A DNA stretch of 64,000 nt from Lelliottia nimipressuralis (GCF_004115925.1 NZ_SDDX01000008.1:62001-126000), one strand, 5' to 3'; positions 1 to 9,339 are shown, counted from the first letter of the stretch. The notes: a model not told the origin generated them from the sequence alone. Numbers and translations: made by a program.

Positions 1-3000
1 CCGTCAACGACAACGTGGGGACCATTACCGGTAATCTGACCAACGGCAAAGCCACGGATGACACAACGCCAACCCTGAGCGGGACGGCGCAGCCGAACTC
101 CACCATCACGCTGTATAACAACGGCGTGGCGATGGGCACCACGACCACAGATATCAACGGTAACTGGACCTTCACAACACCTGCACTGAGCGAGGGTTCT
201 CACGCCTTTACCGCCACGGCGACCAACGTCATCGGCGGCACCGGGCCGGTCTCCATTCCGACCACCGTTATCGTTGATACCGTCGCACCGAACGCGCCGA
301 ACGGAACCTTTAACGCCGACGGCAGCGTGCTGACGGGCAGCGCAGAAGCGGGCAGCACCGTGACGATTCGCCTGGCGGATGGCACCCTGGTGACCACCAC
401 GGCGAACGCCGGAGGCACTTACAGCTACACCTTCCTCAATAAACAGACGGAAGGCCAGACCCTGCAAATCACCGCCACCGACGCGGCAGGCAACACCTCG
501 ACGCCAGGCTCTGCGCTGGCGCCGGTTGTGCCGCTGTCGGCAAGTTCCAACGTCGAGGAACTGGCGCTCACCTCTGACGCCACGGTGACCAACGCCCAGT
601 ACAGCGATTACGGATTCCTGCTGGTCGGGGCGCTCGGTAACGTGCTCACCCTGCTCGGTAACGATACGGCGCAGGTCGGCTTTACCGTGGGTGCGGGCGG
701 GAATGCGGATATTTCGATTAACGCCGATGCCACAGGCGTGGTGCTGTCGCTGCTCAACACCCTGGAAGTGGTGGTGCAGCGCTGGGATGCGGTCAACGGC
801 ACCTGGACCACGGTGGTGGATACCGGTCTGCCGCAGTTCGCCAACCTGCTGACGCTGGGCGCCAACGGCGTCACCCTTAACATGACCGGGCTGACCGAGG
901 GCCAGTACCGCGTACTCAGCTACAACACCAACCTGCTGGCGACCGGGTCGTACACCAGTCTTGACGTGGACGTCACCGAAACAAGCGCCGGGACGGTAAC
1001 GGGTGTGACCACCCAGTCCGGTAACGTCATTCTGGACAATGACCCAACCACCGGCAGCGACAACGCCCCGGCAGGCACTCGCATCACCGCCGTCACCGAT
1101 TCCCAGGGCCACACGGTGAACGTGACGGCCGATGGCACGGTGATCCAGGGCCAGTACGGTACGCTGACGATTAACCTCAACGGGAGCTACACCTACACCC
1201 TGACCAACACCAGCGCCGCGATTCTGGGCCGGACCGAGAGCTTCACCTACACCATCGGGCATAACGGTTCCACCGCCTCGGCGCAGCTGGTGATCTCCCT
1301 CGGGGCCAACACCGTCACCAACAGCGTCACGGCGGTCGATGATTCCGCGAGTTTCACCTTCGACACCAGCGTTCACGCCATCAACAACGGCACGTCGTCC
1401 CAGGGCGGCTTCACCGTGGTGGGCGTCAATCTGGGCAACACGCTAAGCCTCAATCTGCTCGATGATTTGAGCAATCCGATCATCTATAACGTGGCGGAAG
1501 GCACCACCCGCACCATGACCATCCAGGCCTCCGTTGGCGGCGTGGCGCTGGCCTCGGTGTTCGATCTTTACGTCTATAAATTCAACGACGCGACGCAAAC
1601 CTTCGAGCAGATGCGCGTTCAACCAGGCTGGCTGCGCGCGCCGCTGCTGGGTGGTACGTCGGGCACCCTGACGCTCAACCTGCCGGCCGGGGAGTACCTG
1701 TTCCTGCTGAACACCGCAGCCGGTATCACGGCGCTGACGGCTTACACCCTTAACGTACTGGAAGACCATGTTTACACCGTCTCGAGCGTCGGCGGCAGCA
1801 CCACCGGCGACGTGCTGGCGGATGATATTATTCCGGCGGGCACCCACGTCACGGCGGTGAACGGCGTGGCGGTCAATGGTACGGGCGTCACCACCATTCA
1901 GGGTGAATATGGCACCCTGACCATCAATGCGGACGGTAAATACACCTATACCCTGAACAGCGGCGTCGGGGCCGATCACATCAAGACGCCGGACACCTTC
2001 GTCTACACGGTGACCGCGCCAAACGGCGATAAAGACACGGCGTCCCTCAACATCACTCCAACTCCACGGGCGATGGATGCGGTCAACGACGTGAGCGCGG
2101 TGATGGATGTGACGTCAGTGCACCATACGGCGGCCTACTCGGACACCACCGTCGGCAACGCCACCTGGACGGCGGCTCTGCTGGCGGCAACCCAGGGCAG
2201 CGGCAGCGGTACCTTCGTGGTCGACGCCAACACCGCCCTGCATAACGTGGTCCTGCACTTTAACGTCGCCTCGCTGCTCTCGCTCGGCGGCCTGACGGTG
2301 GACTGGGTGCTGTCGAACGGTGCCACCACCGTGCGCAGCGGTTCGTTCAACGGCGGATTACTGCTGGGCGGCACCGCAACCATCAACCTGAACGGGCTGG
2401 ATCTGGAGGCGGGCACCTACACCCTCTCCTACACCGGGAAGATGGGCGCGCTGGCGGTGGGGCAAATCACCATCACCCCGGACGTGGTGGGGACCACCTA
2501 CTCGCTCAATCAGTTCGATTCCACCAGCGGGCACACCGTTAACGGCAACATCTTTGATGGCACCGATTCGCAGGGGGCGATGGATCAGCTGCACTCGGTG
2601 GATACCCGTCTGAGTATCACCGGCTACAACGGCGTGACCACCACTCTCGACCCGTACACCACCAGCGCCGCGAATGTGACCATTCAGGGGCACTACGGCA
2701 CGCTCTCCATCGGCGCTGACGGTCATTACACCTACACGCTCAACACCGGCGTGTCGCTCTCCAGCATCACCTCGAAGGAGGTCTTTAACTACACCCTGAC
2801 GGACACGGCAGGGAAAACGGACAGCGCGTCGCTGACCATCAACATGGCGCCGCAGTTCATCAGCTCTGAGCATAACGACGTGATCAATGGGACAGCTTAC
2901 GGCGATACCCTGATTTATCAGGTGCTGAACAACACCGTGGGTAACGCCACGGCGGGCAACAGCACCGGGGATCACTGGACCAACTTCTCCATCAGCCAGG

Positions 3001-3221
3001 GGGACAAAATTGATATCGGCGATCTGCTGGTGGGCTGGAACGGACAGGCATCCACGCTTGGCAACTACGTGCATGTCACCACCAGCGGTAACAACACTGT
3101 GATCTCCATCGATCGTGACGGTACGGGGAGCACCTACACTAATACGACGCTGGTCACTCTGGACAACGTACAAAGTAGCTACGACGAACTGGTTAATCAG
3201 CACCACAACATCATTACCTGA
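1..3221 (+). CDS. Giant repeat adhesin, C-terminal part (BapA/LapA-type, type I secreted); 5' end outside window
   Basis: The frame is open from the left edge (codons from base 3), so only the last ~1070 residues are present. It starts inside a bacterial Ig-like domain (TPTLSGTAQPNSTITLY), followed by a second one (SVLTGSAEAGSTVTIRL). Three related blocks then carry the signature YGTLTIN.DG.YTYTL near bases 1150, 1900 and 2690, resembling VCBS/cadherin-like repeats. Cysteine is essentially absent, as usual in such adhesins. The last ~110 residues (GTAYGDTLIYQVL to LVTLDNVQSSYDEL) look like the type I secretion C-terminal target domain of the VCA0849 class. The protein should be exported by the three transporter genes immediately downstream and displayed on the cell surface for biofilm or surface attachment. 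Family placement is from recall of BapA and LapA; total length and N-terminal retention module cannot be seen. Confidence 0.88.
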   Translation, partial: VNDNVGTITGNLTNGKATDDTTPTLSGTAQPNSTITLYNNGVAMGTTTTDINGNWTFTTPALSEGSHAFTATATNVIGGTGPVSIPTTVIVDTVAPNAPNGTFNADGSVLTGSAEAGSTVTIRLADGTLVTTTANAGGTYSYTFLNKQTEGQTLQITATDAAGNTSTPGSALAPVVPLSASSNVEELALTSDATVTNAQYSDYGFLLVGALGNVLTLLGNDTAQVGFTVGAGGNADISINADATGVVLSLLNTLEVVVQRWDAVNGTWTTVVDTGLPQFANLLTLGANGVTLNMTGLTEGQYRVLSYNTNLLATGSYTSLDVDVTETSAGTVTGVTTQSGNVILDNDPTTGSDNAPAGTRITAVTDSQGHTVNVTADGTVIQGQYGTLTINLNGSYTYTLTNTSAAILGRTESFTYTIGHNGSTASAQLVISLGANTVTNSVTAVDDSASFTFDTSVHAINNGTSSQGGFTVVGVNLGNTLSLNLLDDLSNPIIYNVAEGTTRTMTIQASVGGVALASVFDLYVYKFNDATQTFEQMRVQPGWLRAPLLGGTSGTLTLNLPAGEYLFLLNTAAGITALTAYTLNVLEDHVYTVSSVGGSTTGDVLADDIIPAGTHVTAVNGVAVNGTGVTTIQGEYGTLTINADGKYTYTLNSGVGADHIKTPDTFVYTVTAPNGDKDTASLNITPTPRAMDAVNDVSAVMDVTSVHHTAAYSDTTVGNATWTAALLAATQGSGSGTFVVDANTALHNVVLHFNVASLLSLGGLTVDWVLSNGATTVRSGSFNGGLLLGGTATINLNGLDLEAGTYTLSYTGKMGALAVGQITITPDVVGTTYSLNQFDSTSGHTVNGNIFDGTDSQGAMDQLHSVDTRLSITGYNGVTTTLDPYTTSAANVTIQGHYGTLSIGADGHYTYTLNTGVSLSSITSKEVFNYTLTDTAGKTDSASLTINMAPQFISSEHNDVINGTAYGDTLIYQVLNNTVGNATAGNSTGDHWTNFSISQGDKIDIGDLLVGWNGQASTLGNYVHVTTSGNNTVISIDRDGTGSTYTNTTLVTLDNVQSSYDELVNQHHNIIT

Positions 3222-3238
3222 TAGCACAACACAACTGA

Positions 3239-3259
3239 CCCGGGCGTTCAGCGCCCGGG
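3239..3259 (+). terminator. GC-rich hairpin between adhesin and exporter genes
   Basis: An 8-bp perfect stem (CCCGGGCG / CGCCCGGG) with a 5-nt loop starts 17 bp after the adhesin stop. No U-tract follows, so it is more likely an mRNA-stabilising or partially terminating hairpin that sets adhesin against exporter expression than a full terminator. Confidence 0.45.
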
Positions 3260-3298
3260 CATCAAGAATAAAAAGTACAAATTTATTAGGGACATGAC

Positions 3299-4702
3299 AT
3301 GGGAAAGAAGATGCCTTACTGGTGGCTCTCGTGCTGCCTGATATCTGTGCCCGTTCTCGCGGCTAACCCTGCGGGCGTAATCAACACCGGCCTGCTGAGT
3401 GAAGAACAGGAGCTGCCGTCCCTGAATGGCCGCGTTGCGCCCGTCGCCAACAAAGCCGCTCCGGGTACGCTGCTGCTGGGCGATGCCGTTAACCGCGCCG
3501 TCAGCTGGCATCCGACCATCAGCGAAGCGGTCGGTAAACTCTACGAACAATCAGAACAGGTCGACGTCGCCAAATCGAAATACTATCCGCAGGTCAACGC
3601 GGGAATGGACGGCGGCTATACCCATGACGGCAGTGACAACGGCTTTACCCCGTCGCTGGTGCTCTCTGTTTCACAAATGCTTTACGACTTTGGCAAAGTG
3701 GCAAGCCAGGTGCGAGCCGAAAGCGCGGGCGTGGCGCAGCAGCAGGCCAACGTGCTGGTGAGCATTGATACCATCGCCCACGACACCGCCCTGGCAATGG
3801 TGCAGGTGCAGACCTGGCAGCAAATGGTGGAGACCGCCAAAGAGCAGTTGGATGCGCTGTCGTCCATCGGCTCGCTGGCGCGTCAGCGCAACGACGAAGG
3901 GGCAAGTTCCCTTTCGGACGTGGTGCAGACCGATGCCCGTATCGAAGGCGCGCGGGCGCAGCTCATGCAGTATCAGGCCAGCCTCGACAGCTCCCGCGCC
4001 ACACTGATGAGCTTTCTCGGCTGGAACAGCCTGAACACCATCAGCAACGATTTCCCGGCAAAACTGGCCCGCAGCTGCGACGTCGCCGAGCCGGACGATC
4101 GTTTGGTGCCCGCCGTGCTCTCCGCGTGGGCGCAGGCCAACGTCGCGCAGGCCAATCTCGACTATGCTAACGCGCAAATGACGCCGACCGTCTCGCTGGA
4201 GCCGGAAGTGCGCCACTACCTCAACGACCGCTATGCGGGCAACGATTCTCTGGATCGCACCCAGTATTCCGCGTGGGTCAAAGTGCAGATGCCGCTCTAT
4301 CAGGGCGGTGGTCTTACCGCCCGGCGTAACGCCGCCGGACATGCCGTTGAAGCCGCGCAGTCGACCATTCAACGCACCCGCCTCGACGTGCGCCAGAAGC
4401 TGCTTGAATCGCGCAGCCAGGTGATGAGCCTGCTGAGCACCCTGCAAATCCAGGCCCGGCAGGAGGCGCTCAGCGTCCGCACCCGCGAACTCTATCAACA
4501 GCAATATCTCGATCTCGGCTCACGGCCGCTGCTCGACGTGCTCAACGCCGAGCAGGAGGTGTATCAGGCACGTTTCACCCAGCAGCAAACCGCCGGACAG
4601 CTGCACCAGCTGGAGCTGAGCTGCCTGTACAACACGGGCCTTTTGCGTCATTCGTTCGATCTTGAGAACCGCACCATTCAGACTGTGGAGATCCAGCCAT
4701 GA
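3299..4702 (+). CDS. TolC-family outer-membrane channel of the adhesin type I secretion system
   Basis: 467 residues with an N-terminal signal peptide (residues 1-21, cleavage after PVLA). The rest has the alternating helical and short beta pattern of TolC/LapE/BapB outer-membrane efflux proteins, with two OEP halves; a typical segment is LVLSVSQMLYDFGKVASQ near residue 120. It should form the trimeric outer-membrane and periplasmic tunnel through which the adhesin leaves the cell. The gene begins 77 bp after the adhesin stop, and its stop overlaps the ABC transporter start by 4 bp (ATGA), indicating translational coupling. An ATG four codons downstream is an alternative start, but the first is preceded by AGGGAC. 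The family is clear; the specific partner is inferred from position. Confidence 0.88.
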   Translation: MGKKMPYWWLSCCLISVPVLAANPAGVINTGLLSEEQELPSLNGRVAPVANKAAPGTLLLGDAVNRAVSWHPTISEAVGKLYEQSEQVDVAKSKYYPQVNAGMDGGYTHDGSDNGFTPSLVLSVSQMLYDFGKVASQVRAESAGVAQQQANVLVSIDTIAHDTALAMVQVQTWQQMVETAKEQLDALSSIGSLARQRNDEGASSLSDVVQTDARIEGARAQLMQYQASLDSSRATLMSFLGWNSLNTISNDFPAKLARSCDVAEPDDRLVPAVLSAWAQANVAQANLDYANAQMTPTVSLEPEVRHYLNDRYAGNDSLDRTQYSAWVKVQMPLYQGGGLTARRNAAGHAVEAAQSTIQRTRLDVRQKLLESRSQVMSLLSTLQIQARQEALSVRTRELYQQQYLDLGSRPLLDVLNAEQEVYQARFTQQQTAGQLHQLELSCLYNTGLLRHSFDLENRTIQTVEIQP

Positions 4703-6885
4703 AGCAAACCGATAATCCGCAGGACGAAAGTATTCCCGAAGAGACGCTGGAGCACTGGGCGCAGGCGTTTGGCTACGTCGCCAGCCGCTATCGCGTGGCC
4801 TGCTCCCCAGGCGCACTGGTGGCCGGGGCGCCATGGCTAAAGGGCAAACCCATGGTACCGGCGCTGACTCAACTGGCGCGCGAGGCAGGACTTTCCTTTC
4901 AGCTGCTGACCGCCACGGAGCATTCCATCAACAGCTGGAAACTGCCGGTGGTGGTGGAGCTTAACGAGGGCAAAATCGGCGTCATTGAACATTTCGACGG
5001 CGACGACACCCTTGATATCAACTTTATCGACACCACGCCGCACAACAACCGCGTGTCGATGACCGCTCTGCTGCCCGCCATTCGTCACGTGGTCGCCCTG
5101 CGCCCGCTGGCGGCGCTAAAAGACAGCCGCGTGGATGCCTATATTTCCAAATACCGCCCCGACTGGCTCTACCGGCTGGTGATGCGCGACATGCGTCCCT
5201 ATACCTGGGTGATGCTGGCGGCGCTGTTCATCAACGTCCTCTCCCTCTCCGGGATCGTGTTCTCAATGCAGGTTTACGACCGGGTGATCCCCGCCCAGTC
5301 CTATCCGACGCTTTACGTGCTGACCATCGGCGTGCTGATCGCCACGCTGTTTGGCTTTGTGCTGCGTGTCGCGCGCGGTCATATCATGGATCTGCTGGGA
5401 AAACGCGCCGATCTGCGGGTGTCGGATCGGGTGTTTGGCCACGCCCTGCGCCTGCGTAACAGCGCGATCCCGCGCTCAACCGGGAGCTTTATTTCGCAGC
5501 TGCGTGAGCTGGAGCAGATCCGCGAGATGGTCACCTCTTCCACCATTTCCACCATCGTCGATCTGCCGTTCTTCTTCCTGTTCGTGGTGGTGCTGGCGAT
5601 CATCGCGCCGCAATTAGCCTGGATCGCCCCCGTCGCTGCCGTGCTGATGGTGCTGCCCGGCCTGCTGCTGCAGAAAAAACTCGCGGCGCTGGCGAAGCAG
5701 TCGGCCCATGAATCGACCCTGCGCAACGCGGTGCTGGTCGAGAGCGTACAGGGGCTGGAGGACATCAAGCTGATGCAGGCGGAAAACCGCTTTTTGCAGC
5801 AGTGGAACAGCTATATCCAGATCACCGCCGAGTCCGGCCTGCGCACCCGCGAGCTGACGCAAAACCTGATCAGCTGGGGGATGACCATTCAAAGTCTGGT
5901 GTACGCCGGGGTGATCGTGGTCGGCGCGCCGATGGTGATCGACGGCACCTTAACCACCGGTTCGGTGGTGGCGGCCTCGATGCTGGCGTCGCGGATGATC
6001 GCCCCGATGGCGACCCTGTGCGGCGTGCTGGCGCGCTGGCAGCAGGTGAAAGCCGCCAAAGAGGGGCTGGACAGCATCATGCAGCTGCCGACGGAAAACC
6101 AGCGCGAAGAGACGCCGATCCGCCAGGACGTGCTGCGCGGGCACTACCTGTTCGATCAGGCGCAGTTTCGCTATCACCCGGAAGATCCGCGTATGGCCCT
6201 GCGCATTAACCGCCTGGAGATCAAACCCGGCGAGAAAGTGGCGATCCTCGGGCGTAACGGCGCAGGGAAATCCACCCTGTTACAGGCGCTGTCGGGCGGA
6301 ATGGATCTGGCAGGCGGCGAGCTGCGGCTCGACAACCTTAGCCTGCCGCATCTGGACGTCGCGGATCTGCGGCGCAACGTCGGCTTTATGACCCAGAACG
6401 CACGGCTGTTCTACGGCACTCTGCGAGAGAACATCACGCTTGGGATGCCGCGCGCCACGGATGAAGAGATCTTCGCCGTGCTGGAGATGTGCGGCGCGGC
6501 GAGCTTTGTGCAAAAGCTGCCGAAAGGACTCGACTATCCGATCATGGAGAACGGCGTGGGGCTGTCTGGCGGGCAGCGTCAGTCGATTTTGCTGGCGCGC
6601 ATGTTCCTGCGCGATCCCAATATCGTGCTGCTCGATGAACCGACCGCCTCGCTGGATGAGCACACGGAGCGCGAGTTTCTTCAGCATCTCGGCGCGTGGC
6701 TCGGCAACCGAACGCTGATCGTCGCCACTCACCGCGTGCCGGTGCTGGAGCTGGTGGAGCGCGTGGTGGTGCTGAAAGAGGGCATGCTGGTGATGGACGC
6801 GCCAAAAGCGCAGGCCCTGAGCAACAGCCGCATGCAGCAACAGGCAAACGGACGGGAGTGGAAAAATGAAAATCAGTCAGCGTGA
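4699..6885 (+). CDS. Type I secretion ABC transporter/permease (LapB/BapC-like)
   Basis: 728 residues with LapB-like architecture. An N-terminal ~140-residue C39-like domain is followed by a membrane region (about 170-430) and an ATPase domain with Walker A GRNGAGKST (near 518), signature LSGGQRQ (near 622) and Walker B IVLLDEP (near 642). The peptidase QxxxxDCG motif of bacteriocin exporters is absent, so the N-terminal domain is probably a substrate-binding, non-proteolytic C39-like domain, as known for exporters of RTX proteins and large adhesins. It should energise export of the upstream adhesin across the inner membrane. The gene overlaps the TolC-like gene by 4 bp and the HlyD-like gene by 20 bp, forming a tight operon. 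Confidence 0.92.
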   Translation: MKQTDNPQDESIPEETLEHWAQAFGYVASRYRVACSPGALVAGAPWLKGKPMVPALTQLAREAGLSFQLLTATEHSINSWKLPVVVELNEGKIGVIEHFDGDDTLDINFIDTTPHNNRVSMTALLPAIRHVVALRPLAALKDSRVDAYISKYRPDWLYRLVMRDMRPYTWVMLAALFINVLSLSGIVFSMQVYDRVIPAQSYPTLYVLTIGVLIATLFGFVLRVARGHIMDLLGKRADLRVSDRVFGHALRLRNSAIPRSTGSFISQLRELEQIREMVTSSTISTIVDLPFFFLFVVVLAIIAPQLAWIAPVAAVLMVLPGLLLQKKLAALAKQSAHESTLRNAVLVESVQGLEDIKLMQAENRFLQQWNSYIQITAESGLRTRELTQNLISWGMTIQSLVYAGVIVVGAPMVIDGTLTTGSVVAASMLASRMIAPMATLCGVLARWQQVKAAKEGLDSIMQLPTENQREETPIRQDVLRGHYLFDQAQFRYHPEDPRMALRINRLEIKPGEKVAILGRNGAGKSTLLQALSGGMDLAGGELRLDNLSLPHLDVADLRRNVGFMTQNARLFYGTLRENITLGMPRATDEEIFAVLEMCGAASFVQKLPKGLDYPIMENGVGLSGGQRQSILLARMFLRDPNIVLLDEPTASLDEHTEREFLQHLGAWLGNRTLIVATHRVPVLELVERVVVLKEGMLVMDAPKAQALSNSRMQQQANGREWKNENQSA

Positions 6886-8065
6886 TGTCGCGGCGATGGA
6901 CGATCTCGATAACGCTCTCGACTCCGAAAGCGGTTACTCCGGCGCGCGGCGCATCGTGATCCTCTCCCTGCTGCTGTTTATTATCGTCGGCGTGTGGGCG
7001 TGGTTTGGCATTCTCGACGAGGTTTCAACCGGGACGGGGAAAGTGATCCCCAGCTCGCGCGAGCAGGTGTTGCAGTCCCTCGACGGCGGGATCCTGACCG
7101 AACTGAACGTGCGCGAAGGCAACGTGGTGCAGGCGGGCCAGGTGCTGGCGCGACTCGATCCCACACGTTCAGAATCTAACGTCGGTGAAAGCGCGGCGCG
7201 CTATCGTGCATCGCTGGCCTCCAGCGTGCGTCTCACCGCCGAAGTGAACGATCTGCCGCTGGTCTTTCCCCCTTCCCTGAAACAGTGGCCGGAGCTGATC
7301 GCCGCCGAAACCCGGCTCTACACCTCGCGCCGCGCGCAGCTGGAGGACACTCAGCGCGAGCTAAAAGCTGCCCTGAGCCTCGCGAATAAAGAGCTGGCTA
7401 TCACTCAGCGGCTGATCAAGACCGGAGCGGCCAGCCACGTGGAGGAGTTACGCCTGCAGCGGCAAAAAAGCGATCTGGAACTGAAGCTGACGGACGTGCG
7501 TTCGCAATACTACGTGCAGGCCCGCGAGGCGCTGTCGAAAGCCAACGCGGAAGTCGATATGGTCTCGGCGGTGCTGAAAGGCCGCGAGGATTCCGTGACG
7601 CGCCTGACCGTGCGATCGCCGGTGCGTGGGATCGTGAAAAATATCAAGGTGACGACCATCGGCGGGGTTATCCCCCCGAACGGCGAGCTGATGGAGATTG
7701 TGCCGGTGGACGATCACCTGCTGATCGAAACCCGCCTGTCACCGCGCGATATCGCCTTTATCCACCCGGAGCAAAAAGCGCTGGTTAAAATCACCGCCTA
7801 CGATTACGCCATCTACGGCGGGCTGCACGGCGTGGTCGAAACCATTTCGCCGGACACCATTCAGGACGAAGCCAAACCCGAAGTGTTCTATTACCGCGTG
7901 TTTATCCGCACCAGCCAGGATTATCTGGTCAATAAAGCGGGCCGCAAATTCTCGATTGTGCCAGGGATGATTGCCACGGTGGATATCAAAACCGGAGAGA
8001 AATCGGTGATGGATTATATGATTAAGCCGTTTAACCGGGCGAAAGAGGCGCTGCGGGAGCGGTAA
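6866..8065 (+). CDS. HlyD-family periplasmic adaptor of type I secretion (LapC/BapD-like)
   Basis: 399 residues. A short cytoplasmic N-terminus precedes one membrane anchor (IVILSLLLFIIVGVWAWFG, about 31-49). A biotinyl-lipoyl-like half follows (VLQSLDGGILTELNVREGNVV), then a long alpha-hairpin with coiled-coil character (about 140-240) and a closing beta domain (VRSPVRGIVKNIKVTTIGGVI) typical of HlyD adaptors. It should link the ABC transporter to the TolC-like channel. The start lies inside the end of the ABC gene (20-bp overlap), and no further gene follows in the operon. Substrate assignment to the upstream adhesin rests on linkage. Confidence 0.92.
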   Translation: MKISQRDVAAMDDLDNALDSESGYSGARRIVILSLLLFIIVGVWAWFGILDEVSTGTGKVIPSSREQVLQSLDGGILTELNVREGNVVQAGQVLARLDPTRSESNVGESAARYRASLASSVRLTAEVNDLPLVFPPSLKQWPELIAAETRLYTSRRAQLEDTQRELKAALSLANKELAITQRLIKTGAASHVEELRLQRQKSDLELKLTDVRSQYYVQAREALSKANAEVDMVSAVLKGREDSVTRLTVRSPVRGIVKNIKVTTIGGVIPPNGELMEIVPVDDHLLIETRLSPRDIAFIHPEQKALVKITAYDYAIYGGLHGVVETISPDTIQDEAKPEVFYYRVFIRTSQDYLVNKAGRKFSIVPGMIATVDIKTGEKSVMDYMIKPFNRAKEALRER

Positions 8066-8083
8066 TGGGAATGCGACGCCAGT

Positions 8084-8116
8084 AAAAAAGCCCGGTAGTG
8101 CTGATGCTTACCGGGC
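8084..8116 (-). terminator. Intrinsic terminator (best read on the minus strand) / REP-like hairpin
   Basis: A perfect 8-bp stem (GCCCGGTA / TACCGGGC, loop 11 nt) lies 24 bp after the HlyD-like gene. On the minus strand it is followed directly by six U residues (8089-8084). On the plus strand no U-tract follows. It may act in both directions, but its clear polarity is toward lower coordinates. Confidence 0.55.
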
Positions 8117-8412
8117 CTATAAGCTGTCAGGTCGGGTAAGTACCGCACCACCCGATCTGTTTTTTCGACTCTTGCACCGGTGCAGCCTGCCATCCCGTAT
8201 TTTCTGAATCCGCTTCGCAGTATGACATTTCTTCCTCTTCCTCCCCCTTTCCAGCACCTCTCTACCAGGCGTATGTTTCTCTGGCCTCGCAGGCATAAGG
8301 CAACACGGGTCTAATTCCGATAAATTAGAAAACAGCATAATCGCACTTGTGCACAGTGCGGCTGTGCAATAATATCACCATAGCTTCACAGGGATCGGAG
8401 CTAACATGCATT
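8117..8412. other. Intergenic stretch with no convincing gene
   Basis: Nearly 300 bp between the exporter operon and the HigA-like gene. I see no protein gene with a convincing ribosome binding site. The minus strand ends in the terminator at 8084-8116, so a short minus-strand transcript is possible. The right end holds the inverted repeat at 8350-8368. Confidence 0.5.
8350..8368. promoter_or_regulatory. Inverted repeat, candidate operator for the HigA/YbaQ-like regulator
   Basis: A perfect 7-bp inverted repeat, TGCACAG-N5-CTGTGCA, is followed closely by an AT-rich stretch (AATAATATC) resembling a -10 region. XRE-type antitoxins commonly autoregulate through such palindromes. The assignment to the gene at 8523 is inference from position. 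Confidence 0.45.
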
Positions 8413-8508
8413 ATGTTGAAGAACATTAAAAACTTTCGCGATCAGCAGTTGGCGGGGAAAGCCGAAGATATCTACCTCGCCCCGCATAAATATAAGCCTT
8501 ATAAATAG
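8413..8508 (+). CDS. Possible 31-residue ORF upstream of the HigA-like gene
   Basis: A short frame from ATG 8413 encodes MLKNIKNFRDQQLAGKAEDI and 11 more residues, stopping 14 bp before the HigA-like start. Its opening (IKNFRDQ.LAGK) faintly resembles the first residues of HigB/RelE toxins, whose genes normally precede higA. It could be a degraded toxin remnant or a leader peptide. There is no strong ribosome binding site and I do not recognise a family, so this is a weak call. Confidence 0.3.
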   Translation: MLKNIKNFRDQQLAGKAEDIYLAPHKYKPYK

Positions 8509-8522
8509 TGAGGTAACACTCC

Positions 8523-8870
8523 ATGACTCTCCCGCAGGCAACCCGCAAACCCACCACGCCGGGCGATGTGTTGCAGTACGAATACCTTGAACCGCTAGAT
8601 CTTAAAATCGCAGATTTGGCCGACATGCTTAACGTGCACCGTAATACCATCAGTGCGCTGGTCAATAACAACCGCAAGCTGACCGCCGACATGGCGCTAC
8701 GCCTCGCCAGAGTGTTTGATACCTCCATCGAGTTCTGGCTCAACTTGCAGCAAAATGTGGATATCTGGGAGGTGCAGAACAATATGCGCACTCAGGAAGA
8801 GCTGAGCCGAATCAAAACAGTTGCGGAGGTTCTGGCAAAACGAAAATCTCACCAGCAGGACATCGCCTGA
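8523..8870 (+). CDS. ybaQ: HigA-family XRE antitoxin-like transcriptional regulator (YbaQ homologue)
   Basis: 115 residues of a HigA-type XRE protein. The opening [10 protein letters not shown] is characteristic of E. coli YbaQ, with a helix-turn-helix in the middle ([20 protein letters not shown]) and the family tail ([20 protein letters not shown]). HigA proteins neutralise HigB RNases and repress their own operon, but no full-length higB adjoins this gene, as for E. coli ybaQ. The start at 8523 has GAGGT 10 bp upstream. The inverted repeat at 8350-8368 is a plausible operator. NudI follows after 43 bp on the same strand and may be co-transcribed. Its function as a solitary regulator is unknown. 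Confidence 0.85.
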   Translation: MTLPQATRKPTTPGDVLQYEYLEPLDLKIADLADMLNVHRNTISALVNNNRKLTADMALRLARVFDTSIEFWLNLQQNVDIWEVQNNMRTQEELSRIKTVAEVLAKRKSHQQDIA

Positions 8871-8913
8871 ACTCTGCTACAGTAGCGCCAACACAAAAAT
8901 TCAGGGAGTGAAC

Positions 8914-9339
8914 ATGCGCCAGAGAACAATTGTTTGTCCGATTATTCAGAATGACGGGGCTTATCTGCTGTGCAAAATGGCGGCGGATCGCGGTGTGTTT
9001 CCCGGCCAGTGGGCGCTGTCGGGCGGCGGTATAGAACCGGGTGAAACCATGGAGCAGGCGCTGCGGCGCGAAATTCGCGAAGAGCTGGGCGATGCGCTTG
9101 AGATCACCTCCGTCAAACCCTGGGCGTTTCGCGATGATATCCGGATAAAAACCTATGCCGACGGCAGCACCGAAGAGATCTATATGATTTACCTTATCTT
9201 CGACTGCGTCAGCGCCAACCGCGATGTGACCTTTAACGAAGAGTTTCAGCAGATCGCGTGGGTGCAGCCGGAGGCCTTAAAAACGCTGGATCTCAACGAA
9301 GCCACCCGTTTTACGTTTGCGCAGAAGGGTTTGTTGTAA
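8914..9339 (+). CDS. nudI: Nucleoside triphosphatase NudI (Nudix hydrolase)
   Basis: 141 residues, closely matching E. coli NudI, which hydrolyses nucleoside triphosphates with a preference for pyrimidine dNTPs and dUTP. The Nudix box is complete: G38, E44, then REIREELGD at 52-60, supplying the metal-binding glutamates. The conserved opening [20 protein letters not shown] fixes the start at ATG 8914, preceded by AGGGAG. A longer frame upstream has no family support. The last 29 bp overlap the end of the convergent AraC-type gene. The protein should be cytoplasmic. Its position next to ybaQ differs from K-12, where nudI lies elsewhere. Confidence 0.9.
   Translation: MRQRTIVCPIIQNDGAYLLCKMAADRGVFPGQWALSGGGIEPGETMEQALRREIREELGDALEITSVKPWAFRDDIRIKTYADGSTEEIYMIYLIFDCVSANRDVTFNEEFQQIAWVQPEALKTLDLNEATRFTFAQKGLL

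Noticed and set aside
2358..3227. 289-codon minus-strand frame over the adhesin end
   Set aside because: Antisense shadow of the strongly supported plus-strand adhesin; no recognisable protein features.
8117..8338. 73-codon minus-strand frame upstream of the terminator at 8084
   Set aside because: Arg/Lys/His-rich without domain or good start; a non-coding transcript is a better guess than a protein.
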